A stretch of DNA of 64,000 nt from Bacillus amyloliquefaciens DSM 7 = ATCC 23350 (GTDB lineage Bacteria > Bacillota > Bacilli > Bacillales > Bacillaceae). A program made the translations under genes and the position numbers. Location: contig NC_014551.1 of the NCBI RefSeq assembly GCF_000196735.1, positions 1,173,001 through 1,237,000 on the forward strand, read 5' to 3'. Below are positions 10,661-19,291 of this stretch, one piece after another (positions within the stretch are counted from its first letter, which is position 1; each line of letters opens with the position of its first letter). Under the pieces are notes generated by a model. That model made no database searches. It had not been told where the DNA came from and saw nothing but the letters and a program-made list of their open reading frames with translations.

Positions 10661-11277
10661 GACGGATCATCACCTTTCATTTCACCAGGTATGTGTTTAA
10701 TAAAATGCTCGACGGCCCTGACAATATCACGCTTCACGTGTTCGGCAATCTCCTCGGCGTATTGCGCGGGCGCCGTGTTTTCTTCTTTCGGGACATGGGA
10801 CATATAATACTTAATCCGGCTGTCCATCTGCTTTCTGATATCTTCAATAATATGATATTTGTTCGTTTCGTCCAGCCTGCTCTCATACTGGGTTTCGAGC
10901 TGTTCTAACAGCACGGGGATTTCTTCATTCAGGTACATATCGACGTTTTGACGGATTTGCTGCATTTGCTGGCCCGCCTGTTCCTGCTGCATCATTCCGA
11001 CCTGCGGAGATGTCTGGCCGACTTCAAAGTTTTGAACGGCATTCGGATCAGTCGGGTTCAATCCGATATTTAACGTTCCTTCCAGCCGTTCAATTTTCAG
11101 CTGATCAAATTTATACTCGAGCCGATCGATTCTTGTGGATGGCGGCTGCTGTTTCAGCGTTGAAATTTCGTTCTGAAACTCTTTCAGCTGCCGTTCGAGC
11201 TCCTGAATCTGAAGCGCCTGCTGCTGGACGAAGGAATTTAAATTCTGCAGGTAGGATGAAACCGATTGATCATACAT
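10657..11277 (-). CDS. gerPC: GerPC, spore germination protein
   Basis: The longest GerP protein, 206 residues from MYDQSVSSYLQN. Residues about 15-45 form a heptad-rich coiled coil (LNSFVQQQALQIQELERQL), followed by a Gln/Met-rich linker and a helical C-terminus. The frame is open 21 codons further upstream, but GAGGTGA is correctly placed only for the ATG at 11277, and this gives the expected family length (about 205). The stop overlaps gerPD. It is probably the structural hub of the GerP coat complex, by family knowledge only. Confidence 0.93.
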   Translation of the reverse strand: MYDQSVSSYLQNLNSFVQQQALQIQELERQLKEFQNEISTLKQQPPSTRIDRLEYKFDQLKIERLEGTLNIGLNPTDPNAVQNFEVGQTSPQVGMMQQEQAGQQMQQIRQNVDMYLNEEIPVLLEQLETQYESRLDETNKYHIIEDIRKQMDSRIKYYMSHVPKEENTAPAQYAEEIAEHVKRDIVRAVEHFIKHIPGEMKGDDPS

Positions 11278-11311
11278 GACATTCACCTCGCGTCTCGTTT
11301 CCTTCATTGAA

Positions 11312-11545
11312 CTACCGGCTTGGCGGCTGGAGCGGTACAAATGATGAGGTGCCGGGACCTCCCCCTGTTGTTGCAGTCTGCCCCGCGGTGACAGGCGGCG
11401 CCGGCTCTACATAACTCCCTGTGTCATACAGGTTGGAAAGAGCTTTAATTGAACCGGCGCTCCCGATTTGCAGTATGGAGGAATTGCTGACAGATTCTAC
11501 ACGCATGTAATTGATATGGATCGACTGATTGACGTAAAAATTCAT
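11312..11545 (-). CDS. gerPB: GerPB, spore germination protein
   Basis: 77-residue GerPB. The N-terminus MNFYVNQSIHINYMRVESVSNSSILQIGSAG contains the conserved SNSSILQIG repeat. The tail is rich in Pro, Gly and Thr. A GGAGGC ribosome-binding site precedes the ATG. It lies 12 nt after gerPA in the operon. Confidence 0.95.
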   Translation of the reverse strand: MNFYVNQSIHINYMRVESVSNSSILQIGSAGSIKALSNLYDTGSYVEPAPPVTAGQTATTGGGPGTSSFVPLQPPSR

Positions 11546-11557
11546 ACGGCGCCTCCT

Positions 11558-11779
11558 TTATGCGTTACCTGCCATCGGCTGATCGATTACATCATTATCG
11601 TACACATTCGTTGAATTCCTGTAATTCGTCAGTGTGAGATTGTCTCCGGTATTGAAGCTGCCCGCTCCGGCAAATGTCTTAACCTCTGCTTTTGGAGAAA
11701 TGGTGATGCAGTCGCCTATATGAACGACTCCGCTCGTACCGACGGCATTAATTTTAAACGCTCCGACAATTGCGGGCAT
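11558..11779 (-). CDS. gerPA: GerPA, spore germination protein
   Basis: First gene of the gerP operon. The 73-residue product starts [11 protein letters not shown], has SGVVHIGD, and ends DQPMAGNA, giving the same layout as GerPF at the other end of the operon. The two are evidently paralogues. AAAAGGATGTG precedes the ATG. Transcription probably starts at the SigK-type promoter about 75 nt upstream. Confidence 0.95.
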   Translation of the reverse strand: MPAIVGAFKINAVGTSGVVHIGDCITISPKAEVKTFAGAGSFNTGDNLTLTNYRNSTNVYDNDVIDQPMAGNA

Positions 11780-11851
11780 ACGAGCACATCCTTTTCGTAA
11801 AGATTTTCATGGAATACACTCCAGGAGCTTATTTGGGCTGCCTGCCTAAAA

Positions 11852-11879
11852 TAGCTTATGACAAACGCACATTTTTGTG
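11852..11879 (-). promoter_or_regulatory. Putative SigK promoter of the gerP operon
   Basis: On the minus strand CATAAGCTA matches the SigK -10 consensus CATANNNTA exactly. An AC dinucleotide sits about 16 nt upstream as a -35. gerP is known to be expressed from SigK in the mother cell and repressed by GerE in B. subtilis, which fits. Confidence 0.65.
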
Positions 11880-11898
11880 AGCGGAAAAATCTCAGACA

Positions 11899-11932
11899 TA
11901 AAAAAACACCGGCGCTTTACGCGTGCCGGGTC
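11899..11932 (-). terminator. Terminator after yisI
   Basis: Read on the minus strand, CCGGCACGCG and CGCCGG form a stem with a taaa loop, followed by seven T. It separates yisI from the gerP promoter. Confidence 0.75.
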
Positions 11933-11970
11933 TTAAAAGCAAATGGTTCAAATCTATATTCATATCGTGT

Positions 11971-12189
11971 TTATGAGAAAGCCTCTTTTTTCCCTACAGT
12001 GTAATCCGGCTGAAGCTGTGCGGCCGGGTTCAGCCCGCTGTCTTTCGTTTGTTGGATGAGCCCGCCCCGGCACCCGTTTAAGAGGCTGTCCAGCTCTTGG
12101 CTGCACCTGATGGTCTCCCTCGCATTGATTCCGAATTTTTGCGCTGTCTCGAATAAAGTCAATCTTTTTTCTTCAATTTTACTGTTCAT
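11971..12189 (-). CDS. yisI: YisI, Spo0E-family phosphatase
   Basis: Small 72-residue protein with the Spo0E signature SQELD at residues 30-34. In this family that motif inserts into the Spo0A~P active site and dephosphorylates it, delaying sporulation. B. subtilis YisI is known to act on Spo0A~P and is shorter (about 56 residues); here the C-terminal tail after GGLIQQTK is longer. GGAGA lies 7 nt before the ATG. It is monocistronic, with its own terminator. Confidence 0.85.
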   Translation of the reverse strand: MNSKIEEKRLTLFETAQKFGINARETIRCSQELDSLLNGCRGGLIQQTKDSGLNPAAQLQPDYTVGKKEAFS

Positions 12190-12337
12190 CGTGTGGTCTC
12201 CAATTCTCGATTATTTTGGAAAACATAGGATGGTAATAGTATAACCCATTTTGGCTGAGAAGGTTTTATTTCGTCAATATGACTGAAAAAGTGACAATTT
12301 TTGATACTCTTTTACGAATATTTTCAGCCTGTTCAAA

Positions 12338-12366
12338 AGAGGATTTTCCGCCCGGAGAAAGAATAC
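12338..12366 (+). promoter_or_regulatory. Putative SigH promoter of yisK
   Basis: AGAGGATTT (SigH -35 RNAGGAWWW), an 11-nt spacer, then AAAGAATAC (-10 RNNGAATWW). Every defined position but the last -10 W fits. It lies about 40 nt before the yisK start. SigH control would place yisK in the transition-state/early sporulation programme. Confidence 0.7.
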
Positions 12367-12405
12367 ATAAAGGAATGCCAGATTTAAAAATGATGGGGGA
12401 TTAAC

Positions 12406-13311
12406 ATGAAATTTGCGACAGGGGAACTGAACAGCCGGAAATTTGTCGGCCTGATCATGGATGATGACAAAATCTTAGATCTGCAAAAGGCTGAAAAAAA
12501 ATTGTTTGAACTTGAGACGATTCCGGGTTCGCTGATAGAGTGTATTCAAAAGGGAGAAAAGTTCGTCGCGCATGCCGGACAGCTTGCGGAATGGGCCAAA
12601 AAACCGAATGATGAGTCCGGTTCATTTATGTATGCACTGTCTGACGTGAAGCTCTGTGCGCCTATTCCGAGACCTTCAAAGAACGTGATCTGCATCGGGA
12701 AAAATTACCGTGATCATGCCGTTGAAATGGGAAGTGAGGCGGATATTCCGGAGCATCCCATGGTTTTTACGAAAGCCCCGACTTCCGTTACAGGCCACGG
12801 AGAAACAGTGAAAAGCCACTTGGATGCAACGGAGCAGCTTGATTATGAAGGGGAGCTGGCGGTTATTATATCAAAAAGCGGATCGCACATCTCCAAAGAA
12901 AATGCGCTTGACCATATTTTCGGCTATACCATTGTAAATGATATAACGGCGCGCGATCTGCAGAAAAAGCATAAACAGTTTTTTATCGGCAAAAGCCTTG
13001 ATACGACATGCCCGATGGGCCCGGTCATTGTACATAAGTCGGCCGTCAGTGATCCGCAAAGCCTGAAAGTTGAAACGCGGGTGAACGGGGAACTGCGCCA
13101 ATCAGGATCAACGGGTGACATGATTTTTCCGATTGCTGAACTGATCGAGACGCTGTCAAAAGGAATGACGCTTGAAGCCGGCGACATAATAGCGACGGGG
13201 ACGCCGGCCGGTGTCGGAAAAGGGTTTCAGCCGCCGAAATTTTTAAAGCCGGGAGACCGCGTTGACATTACAATTGAACCGATCGGCACGCTGTCGAACC
13301 AAATCGGATAA
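12406..13311 (+). CDS. yisK: YisK, fumarylacetoacetate-hydrolase fold oxaloacetate decarboxylase
   Basis: 301-residue FAH-superfamily enzyme. The FAH core shows ICIGKNYRDHAVEM, the metal-binding LDYEGELAVII (paired Glu) and VNDITARDLQ (Asp), and GDIIATGTPAGVG near the C-terminus. B. subtilis YisK is reported to decarboxylate oxaloacetate and to localise with the actin-like Mbl, affecting cell shape when overproduced. GGGGGAT precedes the ATG. It is preceded by a good SigH-type promoter. Confidence 0.92.
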   Translation: MKFATGELNSRKFVGLIMDDDKILDLQKAEKKLFELETIPGSLIECIQKGEKFVAHAGQLAEWAKKPNDESGSFMYALSDVKLCAPIPRPSKNVICIGKNYRDHAVEMGSEADIPEHPMVFTKAPTSVTGHGETVKSHLDATEQLDYEGELAVIISKSGSHISKENALDHIFGYTIVNDITARDLQKKHKQFFIGKSLDTTCPMGPVIVHKSAVSDPQSLKVETRVNGELRQSGSTGDMIFPIAELIETLSKGMTLEAGDIIATGTPAGVGKGFQPPKFLKPGDRVDITIEPIGTLSNQIG

Positions 13312-13405
13312 TTGTGTGTCTTTATCGCGATTGATAATGCTCACAGCGGCTTGTTGTGGTACCATAAGTGAGGCAGATTGATCTGATAGGGGGGAATTGA
13401 ACATA

Positions 13406-13762
13406 ATGACACATTGGCATATTACTTCATGGGTCGTTGCGCTTATACTGGTGTTTGTCAGCTACGGGCTGTACGGCTCAGGGAAAGCGAAAGGCGCAAA
13501 AATTACGCATATGATTCTGCGCTTATTCTACATTATTATTATTTTGACCGGCGCTGAACTGTTTGTCCGTTTTGCGAATTGGAACGGAGAGTACGCCGGA
13601 AAAATGCTGCTCGGCATCATTACCATCGGCCTGATGGAAATGCTCGTCATCCGCAAGAAAAAAGGCAAATCAACCGGAGGACTGTGGATCGGTTTTATTA
13701 TCGTGCTCGTCCTGACGGTGCTTCTCGGCCTTCACTTGCCGATCGGCTTTCACATATTTTAA
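13406..13762 (+). CDS. yisL: YisL, DUF1516 membrane protein
   Basis: 118-residue integral membrane protein (UPF0344/DUF1516) with about four hydrophobic helices, at roughly residues 6-24, 34-52, 61-78 and 92-112. A TTG three codons upstream is in frame but too close to the GGGGGG site, so the ATG at 13406 (MTHWHITSW) is preferred. Function is unknown. The gene is followed by a clear terminator. Confidence 0.9.
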   Translation: MTHWHITSWVVALILVFVSYGLYGSGKAKGAKITHMILRLFYIIIILTGAELFVRFANWNGEYAGKMLLGIITIGLMEMLVIRKKKGKSTGGLWIGFIIVLVLTVLLGLHLPIGFHIF

Positions 13763-13772
13763 TCAATCGCTT

Positions 13773-13803
13773 GAAAACCCGGATACGATCCGGGTTTTTT
13801 TAT
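13773..13803 (+). terminator. Terminator after yisL
   Basis: AACCCGGAT and ATCCGGGTT form a perfect stem with a short loop, followed by a T run. Confidence 0.9.
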
Positions 13804-13936
13804 TTGGACATAAATCTTTATATTCGGCGCCTATTTCCATGTATTTTAATTTCAGCTTAAATATTCCTTTTTTAGGTATCTGTTTCTCTTTCAGTATGCT
13901 ACTCTTCAAGAGAATCAAAAGATAGGGGGATTTGAG

Positions 13937-16612
13937 ATGAGACGAAGGAGATTTGCATCTTTTTGGGCAGCCGTTTTGTCAGCGGTTCTAGTGCTGAGCC
14001 TCGCCGCTCCGTTTTCTGAAGTGTCAGCGGAGGAACAAATCGGCCAGACGAAAGCCTTGGCAAAGGGGAAAGAACAGTCCGGCACCATTGATAAGCCGGA
14101 ACAATCAGTCTGGTATACAATCACGCCCGGAAAAGATGAAGTGAAACAAGATTCGCACATGGCATTAACTGTAAGAAGTCAATCTTTCTTAAATGTATCC
14201 GTTTACCCCAGCAAAGAGAAAGCCCTCAGTGATGACACCTTTGATATGTACCGCTCTTACACGGACCAAGGAAAAATTGAAATCAATATTCCGCATGCCT
14301 GGGAAGGCCCCTACTATATAAAAGTAGAGTATCTGGGTGAAGAGCCCGAAGATGAAGGCGCTCAGAATGAAAATGCGGAAAAAGCGCAATACACCATCGG
14401 CTATGAAGGAACGTCGCTTGGGCCGGCAGATTTGGAAGAAGAGGAGTCCTGCCCTGTTGAAATGAGTGTCAGCCAGAAAAAAGAGGGAGCCGGTATTTTA
14501 AAAGATTTGCGGACGATCCGTGATCAAGAGCTCAATCAAACCCCGACTGGCAAAGAGTTGTCAAAATTATATTACAAAACCGCTCCGTTTATGGCGGCAA
14601 AGCTCGTATTCAGTAAAAAAGCAAGAGATGAAATGTATCAGGATCTTAAAACACTGAAGCCGATGTTCAGCGATACGGCTGAAAACGGCGCGGATTCCGC
14701 ATACACGGTGACCGCGCAAGACCAAAAGGCGATTGAACGGTTATACGCCGCCGTACTTCAGTCAGTACCGTCATATATAAAAAAAGAGCTGGAGCAAAAG
14801 GCGGATAAACTCGGCATTCACAGCCTGAAAGGCAAAACAGCCGGAGCGTTTTTAACAGAAAACCATCTTGCTGCAAAAAGCAAGCTTCAGACCGGGAAAG
14901 TCATTTTTAAATTGAAAAATAACAAAAGCCTTGCCGCGGTCACAAAAGAAGCGGCAGGTCTTAAAGCAAGCGCGCAATCTAAAAAAGACATGTCCCGCAT
15001 CAAGCAGGCAGAAAAACTGTTTGACAGTATTTATTCCCTAGACATGCCGAAAGACCAGAACGGCGCTTACACGATGAGTGCCAAGCGGGTAAAAGAAACG
15101 GCATCGTCACTGTCCAAACTGCCGGCTGTAGAATTTGCAGAACCGGTGCGTGAATACAAAAGCCTCTCGGCCGACATCCAGTATCCTTATCAATGGTCGC
15201 TGAAAAACAGCGGAGCGGACGGCGGCGTCAAGGGAGCCGATGTGAAATTTGATCAGGCGTCTGCTCTGCTGTCGAAGCGAAAGCTTACTGACACGCTCAT
15301 TGCCGTCGTTGATACAGGCGTAGACAGCACGCTTGCCGATTTGAAAGGAAAGGTAAGGACTGATCTCGGCCGCAATTTTGTAGACAGATCAAACAGCGCC
15401 TTGGATGATCAAGGGCACGGAACCCATGTTGCCGGAATTATCGCCGCCAAACGAGATAACGGCTATTCAATGGCGGGTTTAAACAGCAATGCGGGCATTA
15501 TTCCCGTGAAAGTGCTTGATTCAACAGGTTCGGGAGATACAGAGCAAATCGCCCTCGGCATCAAATATGCAGCCGACAAAGGCGCAAAAGTCATTAACCT
15601 GAGCCTTGGGGGAGCATACAGCCGAGTGCTTGAATACGCTCTGAAATACGCGGCGTCCAAAAATGTTGTCATCGCCGCGGCCAGCGGAAATGAAGCTCAG
15701 AACGAACTTTCCTACCCGGCATCATCAAAGTATGTCATCTCAGTCGGTGCAAGCAACCGGATGGATATGACCTCTGACTTCTCAAACTATGGAAAAGGGC
15801 TTGACTTGACGGCGCCCGGCTCTGATATCCCGAGTCTTGTCCCGAACGGAAACGTCACATATATGAGCGGCACGTCAATGGCTGCCCCGCATGTTGCGGC
15901 TGCCGCGGGTTTAGTGCTCTCTCAAAATCCGAAGCTTAAACCGAATGAAGTCGAAGCGAAATTAAAGCAGACCGCAGACGATATCTCGTTTAAAAGCGAG
16001 GACGGCAAGGAAGAAGAGCTGTATGATGACAATGGCGACCCGATCCCGATTCCCGTCATTCCGGGAGTTGACTGGCATTCCGGCCACGGCCGCCTGAATA
16101 TTATGAAGGCTGTCAGCGCAGTTGATTTAGGGCTGGAGATCAACAAGCTTGAAAGCACACAGACGGCTGTCAGAGGAAAAGCGAAAGAGGGCACGGTCCT
16201 TGAAGTGATGAACGGCAAGAAAAAGATCGGAAGCGCCAAAGCAGGTAAAGACGGCAAGTTTAAAGTAAATATCCCGATGCAGAAAAAAGACACCGTTTTA
16301 CACGTGAAAGCTTCTAAAGATGACGCAAAAACATCTGTCACGCTTGTCGTAGCCAAAGGGACCCCGTCCGGCACGCCGAAGGTCAGTAAAGTGACAGCAA
16401 AAGATACGGCGGTTAAAGGAAAAGCGAACAGCCAAGCAAAAATCACCGTCAAAGATAAAGCGAAAAAAGTGATCGCGACGCAGAAAGCGGATCAAAAAGG
16501 CGCGTTCTCCGTCAAAATCAAAAAGCAAAAAGCAGGCACCGTGCTTTATGTGACGGCTGCCGACACGGATAAACAAGAAAGCAAAGCGGTTAAAGTAACG
16601 GTTGTAAAATAA
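13937..16612 (+). CDS. wprA: WprA, cell-wall-associated subtilisin-like protease
   Basis: 891-residue secreted precursor. A signal peptide (MRRRRF, hydrophobic core, likely cleavage after VSA) is followed by a long N-terminal region that in B. subtilis is released as wall protein CWBP23, then an S8 protease domain (CWBP52), then a C-terminal Lys-rich region of two Ig-like/bacterial-Ig repeats (near residues 735-890). The catalytic triad is complete: D459 in VVDTGVDS, H494 in GHGTHVAG, S647 in GTSMAAPHVA. It degrades misfolded or unprocessed secreted proteins at the membrane-wall interface. AGGGGGAT precedes the ATG. A strong terminator follows. Confidence 0.96.
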   Translation: MRRRRFASFWAAVLSAVLVLSLAAPFSEVSAEEQIGQTKALAKGKEQSGTIDKPEQSVWYTITPGKDEVKQDSHMALTVRSQSFLNVSVYPSKEKALSDDTFDMYRSYTDQGKIEINIPHAWEGPYYIKVEYLGEEPEDEGAQNENAEKAQYTIGYEGTSLGPADLEEEESCPVEMSVSQKKEGAGILKDLRTIRDQELNQTPTGKELSKLYYKTAPFMAAKLVFSKKARDEMYQDLKTLKPMFSDTAENGADSAYTVTAQDQKAIERLYAAVLQSVPSYIKKELEQKADKLGIHSLKGKTAGAFLTENHLAAKSKLQTGKVIFKLKNNKSLAAVTKEAAGLKASAQSKKDMSRIKQAEKLFDSIYSLDMPKDQNGAYTMSAKRVKETASSLSKLPAVEFAEPVREYKSLSADIQYPYQWSLKNSGADGGVKGADVKFDQASALLSKRKLTDTLIAVVDTGVDSTLADLKGKVRTDLGRNFVDRSNSALDDQGHGTHVAGIIAAKRDNGYSMAGLNSNAGIIPVKVLDSTGSGDTEQIALGIKYAADKGAKVINLSLGGAYSRVLEYALKYAASKNVVIAAASGNEAQNELSYPASSKYVISVGASNRMDMTSDFSNYGKGLDLTAPGSDIPSLVPNGNVTYMSGTSMAAPHVAAAAGLVLSQNPKLKPNEVEAKLKQTADDISFKSEDGKEEELYDDNGDPIPIPVIPGVDWHSGHGRLNIMKAVSAVDLGLEINKLESTQTAVRGKAKEGTVLEVMNGKKKIGSAKAGKDGKFKVNIPMQKKDTVLHVKASKDDAKTSVTLVVAKGTPSGTPKVSKVTAKDTAVKGKANSQAKITVKDKAKKVIATQKADQKGAFSVKIKKQKAGTVLYVTAADTDKQESKAVKVTVVK

Positions 16613-16652
16613 AAAACAGGCGGTGCCTTTTAAAGGGCGCCGCCTGTTTTTT
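16612..16652. terminator. Bidirectional terminator between wprA and yisN
   Basis: A long stem (AACAGGCGGTGCC pairing with GGGCGCCGCCTGTT) is flanked by A and T runs on both sides. It serves the convergent wprA and yisN. Confidence 0.9.
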
Positions 16653-17193
16653 ACGCTGTTCCGCCGTGCTTTGCCGCTGAATACATAATTGAGCGCCGCC
16701 CGTCAGATGCCGTCCATTCAAATCTGTCATGTTTACCCGAGCCGCCGCGGTGATGCTGCAGGGCGCATTGGGCATCATCCGCCGAGAAATGATAAAACGA
16801 GACGCCTTCACCGGAAAACAGCGACTGATTGTAGGAAAATACGCAATCATATACAGACAGGCCGAACCCGTGCAGATGGCTGAGAAACAGCAGAAACGTT
16901 TCATCGTCCAGCGAATCCAGCAGGGCTAAAAGCGGCCGTTTTACCGCCTTTTCATAACGGATCTCTTCTCCGCCGAAGAGAGCGATGGTGTCTGCGCCGA
17001 TTTCGGCCGTACCGCCGTGAATCCGGGCCGGCTGCCATCTGCCGTCACGTTTCATCAATACGGCGGCGTTTCCGAGACTGTCTGCAAGCAGGATATCGCC
17101 CTCATCGTTTTCGACGAGGCAGATGCCGTCCTCTATCATCAGAGTGCCGCGCCCCCATTTGTTTTTTTCTGAGAAAAGCTGTTTTCGTTTCAT
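16651..17193 (-). CDS. yisN: YisN, DUF2777-type protein of unknown function
   Basis: 180 residues from MKRKQLFSEKNKWGRG. The symbol is by position (between wprA and asnO) plus a remembered family resemblance. Repeated short beta-rich units are seen (GTLMIEDGICLVENDEGDILLAD), with a His-rich tail (HLHGF, LQHHRG). No signal peptide or membrane segment. The frame is open upstream; AAAGGAG lies 10 nt before the chosen ATG. A GTG two codons earlier (4 nt from AAAGGAG) is an alternative. No function can be given. Confidence 0.65.
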   Translation of the reverse strand: MKRKQLFSEKNKWGRGTLMIEDGICLVENDEGDILLADSLGNAAVLMKRDGRWQPARIHGGTAEIGADTIALFGGEEIRYEKAVKRPLLALLDSLDDETFLLFLSHLHGFGLSVYDCVFSYNQSLFSGEGVSFYHFSADDAQCALQHHRGGSGKHDRFEWTASDGRRSIMYSAAKHGGTA

Positions 17194-17365
17194 AACCACG
17201 AGGCTCCTTTGTTTGATCTTCTCTTCCGTTCTTTCCAAATCAGGCTTGTCTCATACAACTCTTAGTGGGACAAATCAACTATCTGCGTTTCTTTGCATAA
17301 ACTGGGTAAAGTGCTGATAGAAACGAATTTGATACCGACAGAAACGGGATTGGAGCTGATATCAC

Positions 17366-19207
17366 ATGTGTGGAATTGCGGGTTGGGTCGATTTTCAAAA
17401 GCAGCTCGTCCAAGAGAAACATATTATGAACAATATGATAGACACTCTTTCAAAACGAGGGCCTGATGATTCAAACGTCTGGGGAGAGCCCCATGTTTTA
17501 TTCGGACATAAAAGACTTTCGGTCGTTGATATTGAAGGCGGCCGCCAGCCGATGGCCTGCACGCATCAAGAGGAAACGTACACCATCATTTATAATGGCG
17601 AGCTGTATAACACGGAAGAATTGCGGAAAGAGCTGCAGGCGAGAGGCCACCGTTTTGAACGGACCTCTGACACAGAAGTGCTGCTGCACAGCTATATTGA
17701 GTGGCGGGAGGAGTGCGTTCACCGCTTGAACGGTATTTTCGCTTTTGCCATCTGGGATGAAAAGCGGGAGCGCCTGTTTGGGGCGCGAGACCGGCTCGGC
17801 GTCAAACCGTTTTTTTATAAAGAACACGGTTCTTCCTTTCTGTTTGGATCAGAATTGAAAGCCATCCTTGCTCATCCTGATGTGAAAGCCCGCACAGACA
17901 GCAGCGGACTTTCGGAAGTTTTCGGACTCGGGCCGTCCAGAACACCGGGCTGCGGGGTTTTTAAAGGAATTCACGAAGTGCGTCCCGCTCATGCGTTTAC
18001 TTTTTCTAAGGACGGTTTGTCCATCTGGCGTTATTGGAATGTAAAGAGCGAAAAGCATACAGACAGCTTCGATGAAACCGCCGCTCATATTCGGTACTTA
18101 TTTCAGGATGCGGTGACGCGCCAGCTCGTATCTGACGTGCCGGTCTGCACATTTTTGTCAGGGGGGCTTGATTCGAGCGCGATTACCGCGATAGCCGCCG
18201 CTCATTTTGAGAAAGAAGGCAGAGATCCCCTCCATACTTATTCAATTGATTATGAGGAGAACAGCAAATTTTTTAAAGCGAGCGCCTTTCAGCCGAATGA
18301 TGACGGCCCGTGGATCGATAAAATGACAAATGCATTCGGCACACAGCACCATCAGTGCGTAATTACACAGGATCAGCTGGTTGAACATCTGGAGGAATCC
18401 GTTCTCGTCAGAGATCTGCCGGGCATGGCTGATGTTGATTCCTCGCTGTTGTGGTTCTGCCGTGAGATAAAAAAAGATTTTGTCGTGAGTCTTTCCGGAG
18501 AATGCGCGGACGAAATTTTCGGGGGATATCCGTGGTTTCATACCGCGGCGGAAGAAGACGGATTTCCTTGGATGAGATCCACTGAGGAGAGAATCACCCT
18601 CTTGGACGAAAAATGGCAAAAACGCCTGAACTTAAGAGAATACGTGAATGCGAGATATGAAGAAACCATTGCGGAAACACCGCTGTTAGACGGTGAGACG
18701 GGAACAGACAAAGCGAGACGGCAGCTGTTCTACTTAAATATGCTTTGGTTTATGACAAATCTGCTGGACCGCAAAGACCGCATGAGTATGGGTGCAAGTC
18801 TTGAAGTGCGGGTGCCGTTCGCCGACCACAGACTCGTGGAATACGTTTGGAATATCCCTTGGGAAATGAAAATGCATGGCAGCCGGGAAAAAGGCATTTT
18901 GCGGAAGGCGCTTGAAGGATTGCTTCCGGAAGACATTTTGTACCGCAAAAAAAGTCCTTATCCGAAAACGCATCACCCGAAATACACGCAAGGAGTTACA
19001 GAGTGGCTGAAAACGATTTTACAACAAAAAGATTCCGTGCTTCACACCCTGCTCGACAGAAAAAAACTGGAGATGCTGCTGGAAACAGAGGGTTCATCTT
19101 TTCAGGTTCCATGGTTCGGCCAGCTGATGAAAGGCCCGCAGCTGATCGCCCATCTTGCCCAAATCCATACATGGTTTGAGGCGTACCGCATTGATATAGA
19201 AGAATAA
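17366..19207 (+). CDS. asnO: AsnO, glutamine-hydrolysing asparagine synthetase
   Basis: AsnB-type enzyme making asparagine from aspartate, ATP and glutamine. Cys2 (MCGIAG) is the glutaminase nucleophile after Met removal. The N-terminal Ntn domain has the typical RGPDDS and IYNGELYN motifs. The synthetase domain has the PP-loop SGGLDSSAI and LSGECADEIFGGYPW. 613 residues, full length. In B. subtilis this paralogue is the SigE-dependent, sporulation-specific one. Upstream, CATAAACT at 17296-17303 could be a SigE -10, but I see no convincing -35. GGAG lies before the ATG. Confidence 0.95.
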   Translation: MCGIAGWVDFQKQLVQEKHIMNNMIDTLSKRGPDDSNVWGEPHVLFGHKRLSVVDIEGGRQPMACTHQEETYTIIYNGELYNTEELRKELQARGHRFERTSDTEVLLHSYIEWREECVHRLNGIFAFAIWDEKRERLFGARDRLGVKPFFYKEHGSSFLFGSELKAILAHPDVKARTDSSGLSEVFGLGPSRTPGCGVFKGIHEVRPAHAFTFSKDGLSIWRYWNVKSEKHTDSFDETAAHIRYLFQDAVTRQLVSDVPVCTFLSGGLDSSAITAIAAAHFEKEGRDPLHTYSIDYEENSKFFKASAFQPNDDGPWIDKMTNAFGTQHHQCVITQDQLVEHLEESVLVRDLPGMADVDSSLLWFCREIKKDFVVSLSGECADEIFGGYPWFHTAAEEDGFPWMRSTEERITLLDEKWQKRLNLREYVNARYEETIAETPLLDGETGTDKARRQLFYLNMLWFMTNLLDRKDRMSMGASLEVRVPFADHRLVEYVWNIPWEMKMHGSREKGILRKALEGLLPEDILYRKKSPYPKTHHPKYTQGVTEWLKTILQQKDSVLHTLLDRKKLEMLLETEGSSFQVPWFGQLMKGPQLIAHLAQIHTWFEAYRIDIEE

Positions 19208-19216
19208 CAGTGCCGC

Positions 19217-19249
19217 GACCGGTTTCCGCTGAGGATATCGGTCTTTTTA
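19217..19249 (+). terminator. Probable weak terminator after asnO
   Basis: GACCG and CGGTC pair around a 17-nt loop, followed by TTTTTATT. The stem is short. Confidence 0.5.
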
Positions 19250-19291
19250 TTGTGAAACATATGGTACACTAAAAAACAGAGGAGTGATACC

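Noticed and set aside
17239-17365. SigE promoter for asnO
   Set aside because: CATAAACT resembles a -10, but no acceptable -35 is found at the right distance, so it is only mentioned with the gene.
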